Below, piece after piece: positions 20,304 through 30,209 of a DNA stretch of 58,856 nucleotides. The position numbers were made by a program, and so were the translations under genes. This DNA is from a bacterium. GTDB taxonomy: Bacteria > Calescibacteriota > Calescibacteriia > Calescibacteriales > Calescibacteriaceae. The stretch lies in assembly GCA_030550715.1 (NCBI GenBank), contig JAUQOU010000008.1, forward strand, positions 1-58,856. Reading direction: 5' to 3'. The notes under the pieces were generated by a model. The model was not told the origin of the DNA. It searched no databases and worked only from the letters and a program-made list of their open reading frames with translations. Positions within the stretch are counted from its first letter, which is position 1, and every line of letters starts with the position of its first letter.

Positions 20304-21501
20304 CCTCCCCCGCGAGAATTTTCAATCTATAATAATTTTGGATATATTGATAGCGAGCTTGCAAAAAAGCGTTCATAAAACTTCTGTGAGTACGCAAAGT
20401 ATCAAGAAAATCAAGTGTTGAAATGCCACCCAAAAGATAAGCTTTTTTTGTCCTTTCCAGAAGATCGTCCATAACACTTTTTCTTTCAAGGTAAGATTGA
20501 AAAATCTGCTTGCTCGCTTCGTAATCTTCAAAAGCCACAGAAATTTCTTTCCTTATACTTGCTTCCTCTCTTTTCAGAGATATAAGGAGTTGTTCTTTCG
20601 TAGCAAGAGCTGTTATAAGGTCACCCTGTCTCGCATTAAAAACGGGAAGCAAAAGAGAAAGTCCAAAACCTATACCCGGCTTATACTCAACACCGAAGGA
20701 GTCATACTCTAATCCCACGGAAATATCTGGAATTCTGTAAGCTCTTATAAGTTTGACCTGATAATCCAACGATTTGATCTGCTCCTGAATAGCTTTAACG
20801 CTTTCACGTCTTTGCATAGATTTCTCTATAAGTTCCTCAAGTTTCACTTCTCGTGGAACCTCCTCAACATCTGCTGGATGATATTCACCTCCACCTAAGT
20901 AAAAGTTAAACTCTTCAAGATCTCTTTTATAGGTAGCAGAAGCTTGGGTAAGAACCTTTTTAAGTTCAAGTTCGTAAAGCTGTAGCTTCAAAAAATCTAT
21001 AAGGCTGATAAGTCCAGATTTCTGCTTCTGCTCTTGTATTGCTAATATTTTCCCAAAGTCCTCAAGGTCTTTTCGTATGTAGTCAAGATAAGCCCTATCG
21101 GCAAGGGCTTGAAAATAAGCATAAATAAGTCCCAAACTCAAAAATCTTATAAAGCTCCCTTTCAGATACTCCGTGGTTCTCAATTGATACAACGCAGATA
21201 ATTTTCTTATCCTCCTTTTATTTCCAAGCTCTATGGGTTGGTCCATTCTCACCGAAAACAGTGTATTAGAATGGTCATAAATTATGTGTTTCCCCCCGAA
21301 AGTAAGCCCCGTATAATTTACAGAAATAATAGGATTTTGGAAAAGTCCGGACTGAATATATTCTCCCTCACTCTTTTTTACCTCATACTCAAACATTTTT
21401 GCATCATAGTTTTTTTCTTTAAGGAGTTTCAGAGCGTCTTTCAATCCTATCTCTTTACCCAAAGGCAAAACGACGATAATAGGGATTAAAAAAAAATCCA
21501 T
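20287..21501 (-). CDS. TolC/CzcC-family outer membrane efflux protein
   Basis: GLKDALKLLKEKNYDAKMFEYEVKKSEGEYIQSGLFQNPIISVNY; helical coiled-coil pattern; first gene of the RND operon. Confidence 0.9.
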   Translation of the reverse strand: MDFFLIPIIVVLPLGKEIGLKDALKLLKEKNYDAKMFEYEVKKSEGEYIQSGLFQNPIISVNYTGLTFGGKHIIYDHSNTLFSVRMDQPIELGNKRRIRKLSALYQLRTTEYLKGSFIRFLSLGLIYAYFQALADRAYLDYIRKDLEDFGKILAIQEQKQKSGLISLIDFLKLQLYELELKKVLTQASATYKRDLEEFNFYLGGGEYHPADVEEVPREVKLEELIEKSMQRRESVKAIQEQIKSLDYQVKLIRAYRIPDISVGLEYDSFGVEYKPGIGFGLSLLLPVFNARQGDLITALATKEQLLISLKREEASIRKEISVAFEDYEASKQIFQSYLERKSVMDDLLERTKKAYLLGGISTLDFLDTLRTHRSFMNAFLQARYQYIQNYYRLKILAGEDDYEN

Positions 21502-21710
21502 ATACTATCTCTTTTAATTTACCAAAATGAAACAGGATATTTTTCAAAATCTTTTCGGAAAACTTGAAAAAAGAAAAAAATCGGTCCAAAAAATAATTGA
21601 AAAATAAAAATTTCAGAAGGGAATAAACCCGAAATTATCAAAAAGAGAGATTATCAAAAAATCAAAAAAATAAACTAAAAAGTAAAGCAAAAGCATAAAC
21701 TCTTAACTTT

Positions 21711-24419
21711 ATGATAAACCTGCTCTCAACTTTCCTAATTTTGATGAAAAGCTTTGCGCTTGACTTTGAATCAGAAAAAGTCCTGACAACAAGAGTAAAA
21801 GACATAAAAATATATTACGAAGAAGCGCTCTCACCAGTTATACCTTATATTTACGAAAATCTAAAATCTGCGATTGAATCCGCAGAAGAAAAGTTCGGGA
21901 AAGAGAGAATAAATTTCAAACTTGTTATATCGTTCAAAGAAGATGAGTTCTCAGCAGAAAGGTTCTTCACACCTTCGCCCATAATATACATAAACTATGG
22001 CGGAACAAGAATTGATAAAGACCCCTTTTCAATCTCGCTCGCTTCAAAAATAAAAAAATCTGTTTTTATGTCCGCAGTAGGAGATATACCACATTCCCTT
22101 CCAAAATACCTAAGAGTTATTCAGGGGGACTTTTTTCTCTCACCTGAAATCGTCTCTGCATTCGGAGAATACGGAATTATTGACCAGAACTTTTACCAAT
22201 ACCCTTTTTTCGGCTCAAAATTAGCTCAAACCATAAAATTTATTGAGCTAAAATACGGACAAAAAGAAGTAAACGACATATTTTTAGAAGGCAAAATTTT
22301 TCCTAACTCGATGAAAAATTATGAAAAAGAGTTCAGAGAATGGAAGAGGAAGAGAATTGAAGAGATAAGGAAAGCAAAGTCCGCATTCGGAATCAAAATA
22401 GCAAATCCCGAAAATGTGTTTGATTTCCCTTCAATAGGAGTAGTTCTCTTCCCACCTGATGAGATTATAACAACAAAAATGAACGGTGAGATATTCTCTT
22501 CAAAAAAAGGTGTTATATTCAAAAGGAACGGAGGATACATTCTCAACGGGAGAAAAAACATCATAGTTTTTGATTCAAAAGATAAAGACGGATTTTTCAA
22601 AACGTTCATCATAGACGAAAAAGGAAAGATTCACAAATTAGAAGAAAAAAGAGCGTGGTATCCAGATATATATCTTTCAGAAGATGGCAAAAACGGAAAA
22701 ATCTTCTTCGTGAAGAAAAATTTAACTTATGATGAGTTATGCTTTGTAGAGTTTCAAAGAAAAGAAGACGATTTCTCTTTTGGAGAGAAAATATGCCCCT
22801 TGAAATCAGAAGCGGCAGAGGAGTTTTTAACACCATCTGTATCAGAAGATGGAAGGTTTGTTGCTTTTTCTGTCATAAGAAGAAACGGTTTCTGCGATAT
22901 AGTAGTTCTTGACACTTTCTCAAATTCTGTAAGCGGTATAACACAAGATGAGGAACCAGACCTCTTCCCTTCGTGGTATGAAGGAAAACTGATATTTTCA
23001 TCGTTCAGAGAAGGAAAATTCAGCATATACTCGTTTGACGGTAAAGAATTTTCAAAAATACTCGAAGGAGAAGAAAACATACTTCTTGGAAAAATCAAAG
23101 ATAACGAAATTTATTCTGTATTTCAGGAAGATGGAGAGTTTTTCATCTCAAAAAACAAGATTGAAACAAACGAAAAAGCAGACATCAAAAGAAGGTCGCT
23201 TGTTTTATTTTCACCATCTTCACCCGACTCAGAAAAAGAAGGTATAAAATTTGAAAGGTTCGGAATACATCAGCCGAAAATCTTTTTTTCAAGCACAGGG
23301 TTTCTTCTGGGAAGTTTCAATTTGTTTTTATCTGACTCAATCTTTACAAACCCTCTTTATCTTCAAATAAATATAAGGACAAATATTTTCAGGTCGCCAG
23401 ATTCTATACCTTTTGGTTCAGAACCCCCAAATATTTACTTTCAAGACAGAGGCAACTTTTTCGGGCTTTCTCTCTACACCTTTATAAGAAAATTTCAACC
23501 AAATTTATTTTTCAGGGTATCTTACAACCCATCTGGTATATTCATACGGAGGGTCTCTGAAAACTCAAATAACGAATACGAGTTCGTTCCCGAAAATATT
23601 TTTTCATCTCAACTTATTTTCTTCTATAAAATCGGCAAGGCGGTTTTGCTTTTTGGAGGAGAAGGAGGTGATATAAGCGGGAAAATTCCTGAAATAAAAT
23701 CAGCTTTTTGGGATTCTGTAAGAGATGAGTACAGGAAGTTCGGTTCGGGGAGCTTTTTTAATCTTGAAGCCGGAGGAGTTGTGAGAACCGCAAGAAGAAC
23801 CTTTGCACTTGAAGATGGAGCAGACCTGAAAATATTTTTCGGATTATCTAAATTCTTCAACACCCCATCAATATCTCCTTTTTCTGAGTTTTCTTTTTCT
23901 CTTTTTTCTCCGAGGTTCAGGTTTTTCGTTCTTTCCACAAACATAAACGGGTTTTTCGGACCAAATCTCAAAACACGAGCTATGGAAACACTAGGCTCAA
24001 AAGATATACCTTACTACTTTGACCCCCCTTATAATCTCAGCCCGCTTTTGAAGTTCGGACTCTACCAGTTCCTACCGGAAGACCTCAAATACGATATAGG
24101 AGTAATAAGAGGAGTAAGGGTAAGGAAAGGACAATTTTTTACTGTATTAAACCTTTACCCTGTGATAAACATTCTTTACAAAGAAGCTGTGAATTCGGTT
24201 ATATCTATAAACTCTCTAAATGTTATACCATTTTCATCTTTTGGGATTTTAAAAGATATACTTGGAAAGTACGGAAGCTTCATAAGTTTCGGCTCTGAAA
24301 TTGAGATAAACTCTGTCTTATTCTTCTCTATTCCGACCACATTCAAATTTGGATTTGCAAATGGAGAAGTTAAAGAGTTTTACTTTCTTATCTTCATCAC
24401 TCCGGGAACTACAAGATAG
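21711..24419 (+). CDS. Exported 902-aa protein: MA-peptidase-like N-terminus, TolB/PD40-like propeller, aromatic-rich putative beta-barrel C-terminus
   Basis: Signal-like N-terminus; propeller blades such as LTPSVSEDGRFVAFSVIRRNGFCDIVVLD and DLFPSWYEGKLIFSSFREGKFSIYSFDG; C-terminal alternating strands with F/G/S bias. Confidence 0.55.
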   Translation: MINLLSTFLILMKSFALDFESEKVLTTRVKDIKIYYEEALSPVIPYIYENLKSAIESAEEKFGKERINFKLVISFKEDEFSAERFFTPSPIIYINYGGTRIDKDPFSISLASKIKKSVFMSAVGDIPHSLPKYLRVIQGDFFLSPEIVSAFGEYGIIDQNFYQYPFFGSKLAQTIKFIELKYGQKEVNDIFLEGKIFPNSMKNYEKEFREWKRKRIEEIRKAKSAFGIKIANPENVFDFPSIGVVLFPPDEIITTKMNGEIFSSKKGVIFKRNGGYILNGRKNIIVFDSKDKDGFFKTFIIDEKGKIHKLEEKRAWYPDIYLSEDGKNGKIFFVKKNLTYDELCFVEFQRKEDDFSFGEKICPLKSEAAEEFLTPSVSEDGRFVAFSVIRRNGFCDIVVLDTFSNSVSGITQDEEPDLFPSWYEGKLIFSSFREGKFSIYSFDGKEFSKILEGEENILLGKIKDNEIYSVFQEDGEFFISKNKIETNEKADIKRRSLVLFSPSSPDSEKEGIKFERFGIHQPKIFFSSTGFLLGSFNLFLSDSIFTNPLYLQINIRTNIFRSPDSIPFGSEPPNIYFQDRGNFFGLSLYTFIRKFQPNLFFRVSYNPSGIFIRRVSENSNNEYEFVPENIFSSQLIFFYKIGKAVLLFGGEGGDISGKIPEIKSAFWDSVRDEYRKFGSGSFFNLEAGGVVRTARRTFALEDGADLKIFFGLSKFFNTPSISPFSEFSFSLFSPRFRFFVLSTNINGFFGPNLKTRAMETLGSKDIPYYFDPPYNLSPLLKFGLYQFLPEDLKYDIGVIRGVRVRKGQFFTVLNLYPVINILYKEAVNSVISINSLNVIPFSSFGILKDILGKYGSFISFGSEIEINSVLFFSIPTTFKFGFANGEVKEFYFLIFITPGTTR

Positions 24420-24524
24420 GAGCCCAAATCCAAGATAAGTAAAAAGTAAAAAGTGATACAAAAATTACGAAAAAATGCTTTTAATGACTAAATTATTTTA
24501 ATACTGCTACAAAGAACGGGGATT

Positions 24525-26213
24525 ATGAAACGGGGTGAAAACATCGCAAGAGAAAAAATCGCAAGAGAGAAAGAGAAAACAAAAAACTCCGAAATATCTA
24601 AATCAGAAAAAACAGAACCAAATGGAAAAGCTACAAAAGAAGAGAACTTAAACTGGGAAAACAGCAGAGAATTGAAAATTTTCATTTCAGAAAAAATTTC
24701 AAAAAAAAACAGAGAAAAAATTTTGAACGAGCTTTCAAATTCTTTCTCAATACACGAAACAAAAACAATAGACGGTTCAGATATAGCCATACTATCTGAA
24801 AAAGAAATTGACAGAGCAAAAGAGAACATATTATCAATCCTCTTTGTCAGCAGAAAAACCGGAAAAATTAATCCAGAACTGACAGAAAAAGGTATATCAG
24901 ATGTTATTACTTCAAGAGATATTCAGAAGAAATTATCGTTTTCTATAAAATCTCTATTAAAATTTTTGAAAAAACAAAATTCAATATCAGAAGGTAGAAT
25001 AGATACTTTACTCAAAGTAGAAGAAGAGATTGAAAAAAATAGAAACTCAACATATATACTTCTTGCAATACAAATCTGCAATTTTGATTCAATAGTGATT
25101 CTCTTTGGAGAGATGATATCTCAAAAGCTTTCAAACTATATAGAAAAAATACTGAAAGAGATTGAAGGAGAAAAACTAATAGGAAAAATCTCTGAAAGAA
25201 AATTTATATTACTCAAAAAAACAGAAAAGCAAGATTATGAGTCAGCTTTGAAGGAAGCCGAATCACTGGCAAAAAGAATAATAAAAAGTTTTGAAAACAT
25301 TCAGAAAGTTTATGAAAAGGAAACCAATATCCCCTTAAACATAGGAGTAGCAATATACCCTTACGATAATGATAAGACGGAAGAACTCGTTCATCTTGCA
25401 GAAGAACTGATAATGAAAGATACGAGCGAGTCAAAGATAAGCTTTGTATCAGATGAGATGAAAAACAGAAAATATATAAAGGTTAAGATTTTGAATCAGC
25501 TATTGCGTGCCATAGAAGAAAAAAGATTACTTTTTGCATTCCAGCCAGTTTACGAAGCAAAAACGATGAAGCTAAAAATGATTGAAGTCCTCCTCAGATG
25601 GAAAGGAGAAGAAATAAACCCAGAAGATATTCTTGAAGCAACATATATATCTGGACTTGAGAAAAAATTAATAGAATACATGTTCGTAAACTTATGCGAG
25701 ATCTTACAGAAGATAAAAAAAAGATATGATTTTTCAGTAAATCTTCACATGAGAAACCTCACAAAAGGGGTGGTATACAAAATTATGAACATAATTTCAT
25801 ACTACGGAGTTCCACCTACGAATATATGTATTGAGATAAGTGAAAAGAGCAAGCCAGATGAAATAATTGAAAACAAGCAAAATCTCCTTATGCTCAAAAA
25901 CACTGGAATGAAAATAGCTATTGATGACTTTGGTTCAAAAGAAAGCTCTATATTCCAAATACGAGAAATACCAGCAGATATAGTGAAGGTAGATAGAGAA
26001 ATCGTAAAACTTCTAACATCTGATGAAGAGGAAAAAAGAAAATTTGCTGAATGTATATTTCTTATGCTGAAAGGTACAGGGAAAAAAATAGTGGTAGAAG
26101 GTATTGAGACAGAAGAAGAGCTTAAAGAATCAATAAGGTTAGGAGCAGATTTCGTTCAGGGGTTTTTACTTTCTCACCCTATCGGAGAGGAAGAGCTACT
26201 TTCTATGATATAA
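24525..26213 (+). CDS. Degenerate GGDEF plus EAL domain protein, putative c-di-GMP phosphodiesterase
   Basis: EVLLRW, VNLHMRNL, CIEISE, IDDFGS, VKVDREIV, VVEGIET, QGFLLSHPI retain EAL positions; the GGDEF position reads KISERKF. Confidence 0.85.
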   Translation: MKRGENIAREKIAREKEKTKNSEISKSEKTEPNGKATKEENLNWENSRELKIFISEKISKKNREKILNELSNSFSIHETKTIDGSDIAILSEKEIDRAKENILSILFVSRKTGKINPELTEKGISDVITSRDIQKKLSFSIKSLLKFLKKQNSISEGRIDTLLKVEEEIEKNRNSTYILLAIQICNFDSIVILFGEMISQKLSNYIEKILKEIEGEKLIGKISERKFILLKKTEKQDYESALKEAESLAKRIIKSFENIQKVYEKETNIPLNIGVAIYPYDNDKTEELVHLAEELIMKDTSESKISFVSDEMKNRKYIKVKILNQLLRAIEEKRLLFAFQPVYEAKTMKLKMIEVLLRWKGEEINPEDILEATYISGLEKKLIEYMFVNLCEILQKIKKRYDFSVNLHMRNLTKGVVYKIMNIISYYGVPPTNICIEISEKSKPDEIIENKQNLLMLKNTGMKIAIDDFGSKESSIFQIREIPADIVKVDREIVKLLTSDEEEKRKFAECIFLMLKGTGKKIVVEGIETEEELKESIRLGADFVQGFLLSHPIGEEELLSMI

Positions 26214-26245
26214 GTTTTATTATATATTTGAGAGTTGATTCATTT

Positions 26246-27196
26246 TTATGGAGAAAGTATATCTCCGATTCTCATTCGCAGACCGTTTATGAAATCTCTG
26301 CCAGAAACTATGGAACGACCGGGTCTTTGAACTTTGCTGAGTCCGATCTGCCCTCCATCACCGCAGAGAACCCAAACTATATCTCCTTCGATATCAATAA
26401 TTTTTCCCGGTTCTCCCTCTGGAACCTTTTTGTTCTTGAAAAAAATCTCGTGAACTTTAATGGTCTCGCCTTTTATTTTTGTATATATTTTCGGCCAACG
26501 ACAGAAAGCTCTCATCTTACGCCATATATCCTGAGCGCTATCTTTGAAAGAAAAAAAACCATCTTCTTTTTTTATAGCTCTCGCCCAGCTTGCCCTTGAT
26601 TCATCTTGCACTGTCAAAGTAAAACTTCTATCTTCTACCATTTCTATCGCTCTACATACAAGTTCAGCCCCTAAACTAAAAAGCTTCTCTGAAAGATAAC
26701 AGAAATCCTCATCTCCCGAAAGCTTTATTTTCTCCTGAACCAGTATGTATCCTGAATCAACTTTTTTTTCAAGAGTGCATATTGTGCAACCTGCATATTC
26801 ATCACCGCTGAGTATAGTCCAATGCAAAGGGGCTGGACCCCTCCACCTTGGCAAAAGTGAAGGATGAACATTCAACCTCCTTTCAGAAGGTAAAAGAGAA
26901 AGAATGCTCTCCGGAATTATCTTGCCATAAGAAGCTACAATTAAAAAATCGGGAGAAAAACTCTCAATTTTAGTTTTCACAATGTCCCAATTTCCATCTT
27001 CAAAAAAAGGGAGTTTGTTCTCAACACAGAACTTTTTTACCTCATTCGGCAAAAGTTGAAGTCCTCTACCCTTAGGTTTATCAGGAGAAGTTATAACGAG
27101 AACAGAAAATCCTTCATATATGAGCTTTTTCAGAACAATCAAAGATAAATCTGAATTTCCAAAAAAAACCACTCTTTTTTTTCTTTCAGAACTCAT
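26246..27196 (-). CDS. fmt: Methionyl-tRNA formyltransferase
   Basis: VVFFGNSDLSLIVLKKL, TSPDKPKGRGLQL, VASYGKIIPESIL, LNVHPSLLPRWRGPAPLHWTILSGD. Confidence 0.97.
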   Translation of the reverse strand: MSSERKKRVVFFGNSDLSLIVLKKLIYEGFSVLVITSPDKPKGRGLQLLPNEVKKFCVENKLPFFEDGNWDIVKTKIESFSPDFLIVASYGKIIPESILSLLPSERRLNVHPSLLPRWRGPAPLHWTILSGDEYAGCTICTLEKKVDSGYILVQEKIKLSGDEDFCYLSEKLFSLGAELVCRAIEMVEDRSFTLTVQDESRASWARAIKKEDGFFSFKDSAQDIWRKMRAFCRWPKIYTKIKGETIKVHEIFFKNKKVPEGEPGKIIDIEGDIVWVLCGDGGQIGLSKVQRPGRSIVSGRDFINGLRMRIGDILSP

Positions 27197-27223
27197 AAAC
27201 GAAAGTAAAAATCAAAGCATATA

Positions 27224-28183
27224 TTAACTGCGAATACTTTTGTAAGATGGGACTCCCCCGAGTGATTCAGCGTATTTTACAGCGTTCAAAATTGCTTTTT
27301 TTGCTAACCTGTAGAACTCACCGAAGACATCAAATAAACTCACTCCTGTTTTCACTCCACAGGATACCGCAAAAGATATATCTCCGTCAAAAGGAGTGTG
27401 AGCTGGCTTTACGGTATGTGAAACAGCAGAATTCAGAGCTTGGGCGAGAATCCAGAGCTCAGGAGCAGAAAAAACGACTTCTGTAAAACCCACAACAATA
27501 ACAGTAGATGAAGAAAAATACTCTTCTGGGTACTTCGGGGGATGGAAAAATCCTTCTTCAACAAAGTCAAAGAATCTTCCATCTTTTCTCACTCCTGCGA
27601 TTATCTTTCCATTTTCAATTATGTTTCCGAAGGCATTTACGACTGCGAAAACGGCGTTTTTTACATCAATCCCGCCGAAATTTCTTTCAGACCAGGCTAT
27701 GCCCAAACCTCCTTTTGTTGAGTTTGGGACACCAAAAAGTTTTCCGACCGTTGCTCCCGTTCCAGCTCCAACACTTCCCTGCTCGGTTTCATCTATTGTG
27801 TATGAGAGAGAAAAACAAGCTTTATAAATCTGTTCGGGGGAAGGGGGGACTGGATTTCCTATCGTCAGGTCAAATATACATGCAGATGGGACTCGTGGGA
27901 CTTTGAATTTTCCGAAGCCAAAACCGACACCTTTTTCTTTCAGGAACTCAACAACCCCGCTCGCTGAGTTCAACCCAAAAGCACTCCCCCCACTTAAAAA
28001 CAGAGCATCTACTCCAAAAGATATATGAGGATGAAGAAGGGAATCTATTTGTCGTGTTGTTTGCGCTCCTCCTCTTTTATCTGCTGAACACAAAAGTGGC
28101 TCATCAAAAACAAAAATCGTTGCACCTGTTATATTCTCCTTATCTGTAAAGTTAACAAACCTCACCTTTGGTATTGAAAGCAT
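27224..28183 (-). CDS. P1 (DmpA) family peptidase
   Basis: LFLSGGSAFGLNSASGVVEFLKEKG, GSVGAGTGATVGKLFG, KGGLGIA, HTPFDGD. Confidence 0.9.
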   Translation of the reverse strand: MLSIPKVRFVNFTDKENITGATIFVFDEPLLCSADKRGGAQTTRQIDSLLHPHISFGVDALFLSGGSAFGLNSASGVVEFLKEKGVGFGFGKFKVPRVPSACIFDLTIGNPVPPSPEQIYKACFSLSYTIDETEQGSVGAGTGATVGKLFGVPNSTKGGLGIAWSERNFGGIDVKNAVFAVVNAFGNIIENGKIIAGVRKDGRFFDFVEEGFFHPPKYPEEYFSSSTVIVVGFTEVVFSAPELWILAQALNSAVSHTVKPAHTPFDGDISFAVSCGVKTGVSLFDVFGEFYRLAKKAILNAVKYAESLGGVPSYKSIRS

Positions 28184-28298
28184 AAGTTAATCTGAAGCAA
28201 AAAATATATCCACAACTCAAATCATTAAAAGATTATAAAAATAAAAAATTTTTACTTAATTTGACAAACTTTTTTAAAGGTTTTGCTTGCAGAAAAAA

Positions 28299-30209
28299 AT
28301 GACACCAACTCAAAAAAGTTTGATTTACATAGCTATATCTCTCGTATCTTTTCAGGTTTCAAGATTAATCCTCTTTATTCTTTACTTCAAAGACAAAAAT
28401 GTAAGCTTTCTCGTATTTTTTGATGGAATAAGGTTTGACTTTTTCGTCATCTCAACCTTTTGGTCGGTTCCCCTTGCTATCATAAACTTTCCTGTCTGGA
28501 AATCAGAAAGAGCGAATTTATATAAATCGGTATTTTTGATATGCTCTGCTTTCATGTATGTATCACTTATTATAATGCTTGCACTGAACTCATCTGACAT
28601 AGTATATTTCGGATACTCTGGAAAACACATCTCAACAGAAATACTTTCTATATCAGAAGATTTCGGATTTATCACTCACCTTATAATAAAACAATATCTC
28701 ATACACTTCGCTTTATTTCTGGCTTTCTCGCTTATTCTACTTTCTTTATGGATAAAAATCGCAAGAACTGATGTAAAATTTCCAGAAATTCACAAACAGC
28801 TCATAAACTTCATTTTACTTTCAGGAGCCATCTTAATAGGAATGAGAGGAACTCTATCAAGAAAACCAATCCATATTGTTGATGCATTCACAAAAGGAAG
28901 AGATTATGGGAATTTATCTTTAAACGGAGCATTCACGATTTACAGAACTCTTTACTCAAACCTGAAAAATTTGAAAAAAATCAGGACTTTAAATCTCATG
29001 CCAGAGAAAGAAGCCGTTGAAATTCTGGGATTAAAAGATAAAAATTATCCGTTCAAGAAAACTAATATCTGCAAAGATAAAAAAAGAGAAAATCTGAACA
29101 TCGTTGTTTTCATACTTGAAAGCTGGAACCCGGAGTTCATAGATAGTTTATCAGAAGAAAAGAGAAAATTGGGATTGACCCCAAACTTTGATAGAATAGC
29201 AGATCAGGGAATAGTATTTGAAAAAGCTTATTCAGCAGGCACAAGAAGTATATTCGGGATCCAAGCTATACTGACGGGAGTTCCAGTACTACCTCTACTT
29301 CCACCGATGGGATTTGGACTTGACAACATAAAATTTTCAGGTATAGGAGAAATTTTAAGAAGGAATGGGTATAAGACCATATTTGTTCAGAGTTCGCACA
29401 GACGCTCTTACAGATTGGACTCAATCGCAAAATCAAGCGGATTTGAATATGTTTTTGGAATGGAAGATGTTCAAGAAAAAATCGGAGTGTTTCTTGATTA
29501 TCCTGATCCAAAAGCTCCTCCCTTCGGCTGGGACTACGAAACCCTTATGTTCTTGAAAAAAGAAATAGATAGAGTTGGGGAGCCGTTTTCAGCGTTCGTT
29601 TTCACAGGAACAACACACCCGGATTTTCCTCCTCTTCCGGAAAGGTTTTTAAAATACCCACATTCTCCCAAGGAATTAGGAGGATACCTCAACACACTTT
29701 TTTATTCTGATTGGAGCATAGGAGAATTTATGAGGTCCGCGGAAAATTCAATCTGGTTCCCAAGAACGATTTTCATATTCACAGCAGACCACCCTGCTTA
29801 TGTGAGAGAAAACAGGTTTGATAAAATGTTTCATATTCCTTTTGTCATCTTCGCTCCGAAAATCTTCCCCCCAAAAAGAATAAAAAACATAGTCGTCTCA
29901 CACTATGATATTATCCCAACAATATTAGATGTTCTCTGTGTTGAATCAGAATATTCATCAATAGGGGAATCAGTTTTTTCAAAATCTGCTGATGACTTCG
30001 CGTTCGTGAGCAATGGAGAAATCATAGGAATAATATCTCCGGCAGGATATGTTGTTCATAACACAAAGCAAAGAATATCGGCTGAAAGATTTGAAGATTT
30101 GGAACCTGCTATGGCAGATAACTCATTTTTTGATACTCTTGAGAAAAAACTTTTAGCATTAACGCAACTTGAATTTACAGCTATACAGAAAAACAGATGG
30201 GCAGAATGA
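28299..30209 (+). CDS. LtaS/OpgB-like phosphoglycerol transferase (sulfatase fold) membrane protein
   Basis: N-terminal TM segments; NIVVFILESWNPEFID, TPNFDRIADQGIVFEKAYSAGTRS, FIFTADHP. ATG at 28299 preferred over TTG at 28287. Confidence 0.88.
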   Translation: MTPTQKSLIYIAISLVSFQVSRLILFILYFKDKNVSFLVFFDGIRFDFFVISTFWSVPLAIINFPVWKSERANLYKSVFLICSAFMYVSLIIMLALNSSDIVYFGYSGKHISTEILSISEDFGFITHLIIKQYLIHFALFLAFSLILLSLWIKIARTDVKFPEIHKQLINFILLSGAILIGMRGTLSRKPIHIVDAFTKGRDYGNLSLNGAFTIYRTLYSNLKNLKKIRTLNLMPEKEAVEILGLKDKNYPFKKTNICKDKKRENLNIVVFILESWNPEFIDSLSEEKRKLGLTPNFDRIADQGIVFEKAYSAGTRSIFGIQAILTGVPVLPLLPPMGFGLDNIKFSGIGEILRRNGYKTIFVQSSHRRSYRLDSIAKSSGFEYVFGMEDVQEKIGVFLDYPDPKAPPFGWDYETLMFLKKEIDRVGEPFSAFVFTGTTHPDFPPLPERFLKYPHSPKELGGYLNTLFYSDWSIGEFMRSAENSIWFPRTIFIFTADHPAYVRENRFDKMFHIPFVIFAPKIFPPKRIKNIVVSHYDIIPTILDVLCVESEYSSIGESVFSKSADDFAFVSNGEIIGIISPAGYVVHNTKQRISAERFEDLEPAMADNSFFDTLEKKLLALTQLEFTAIQKNRWAE

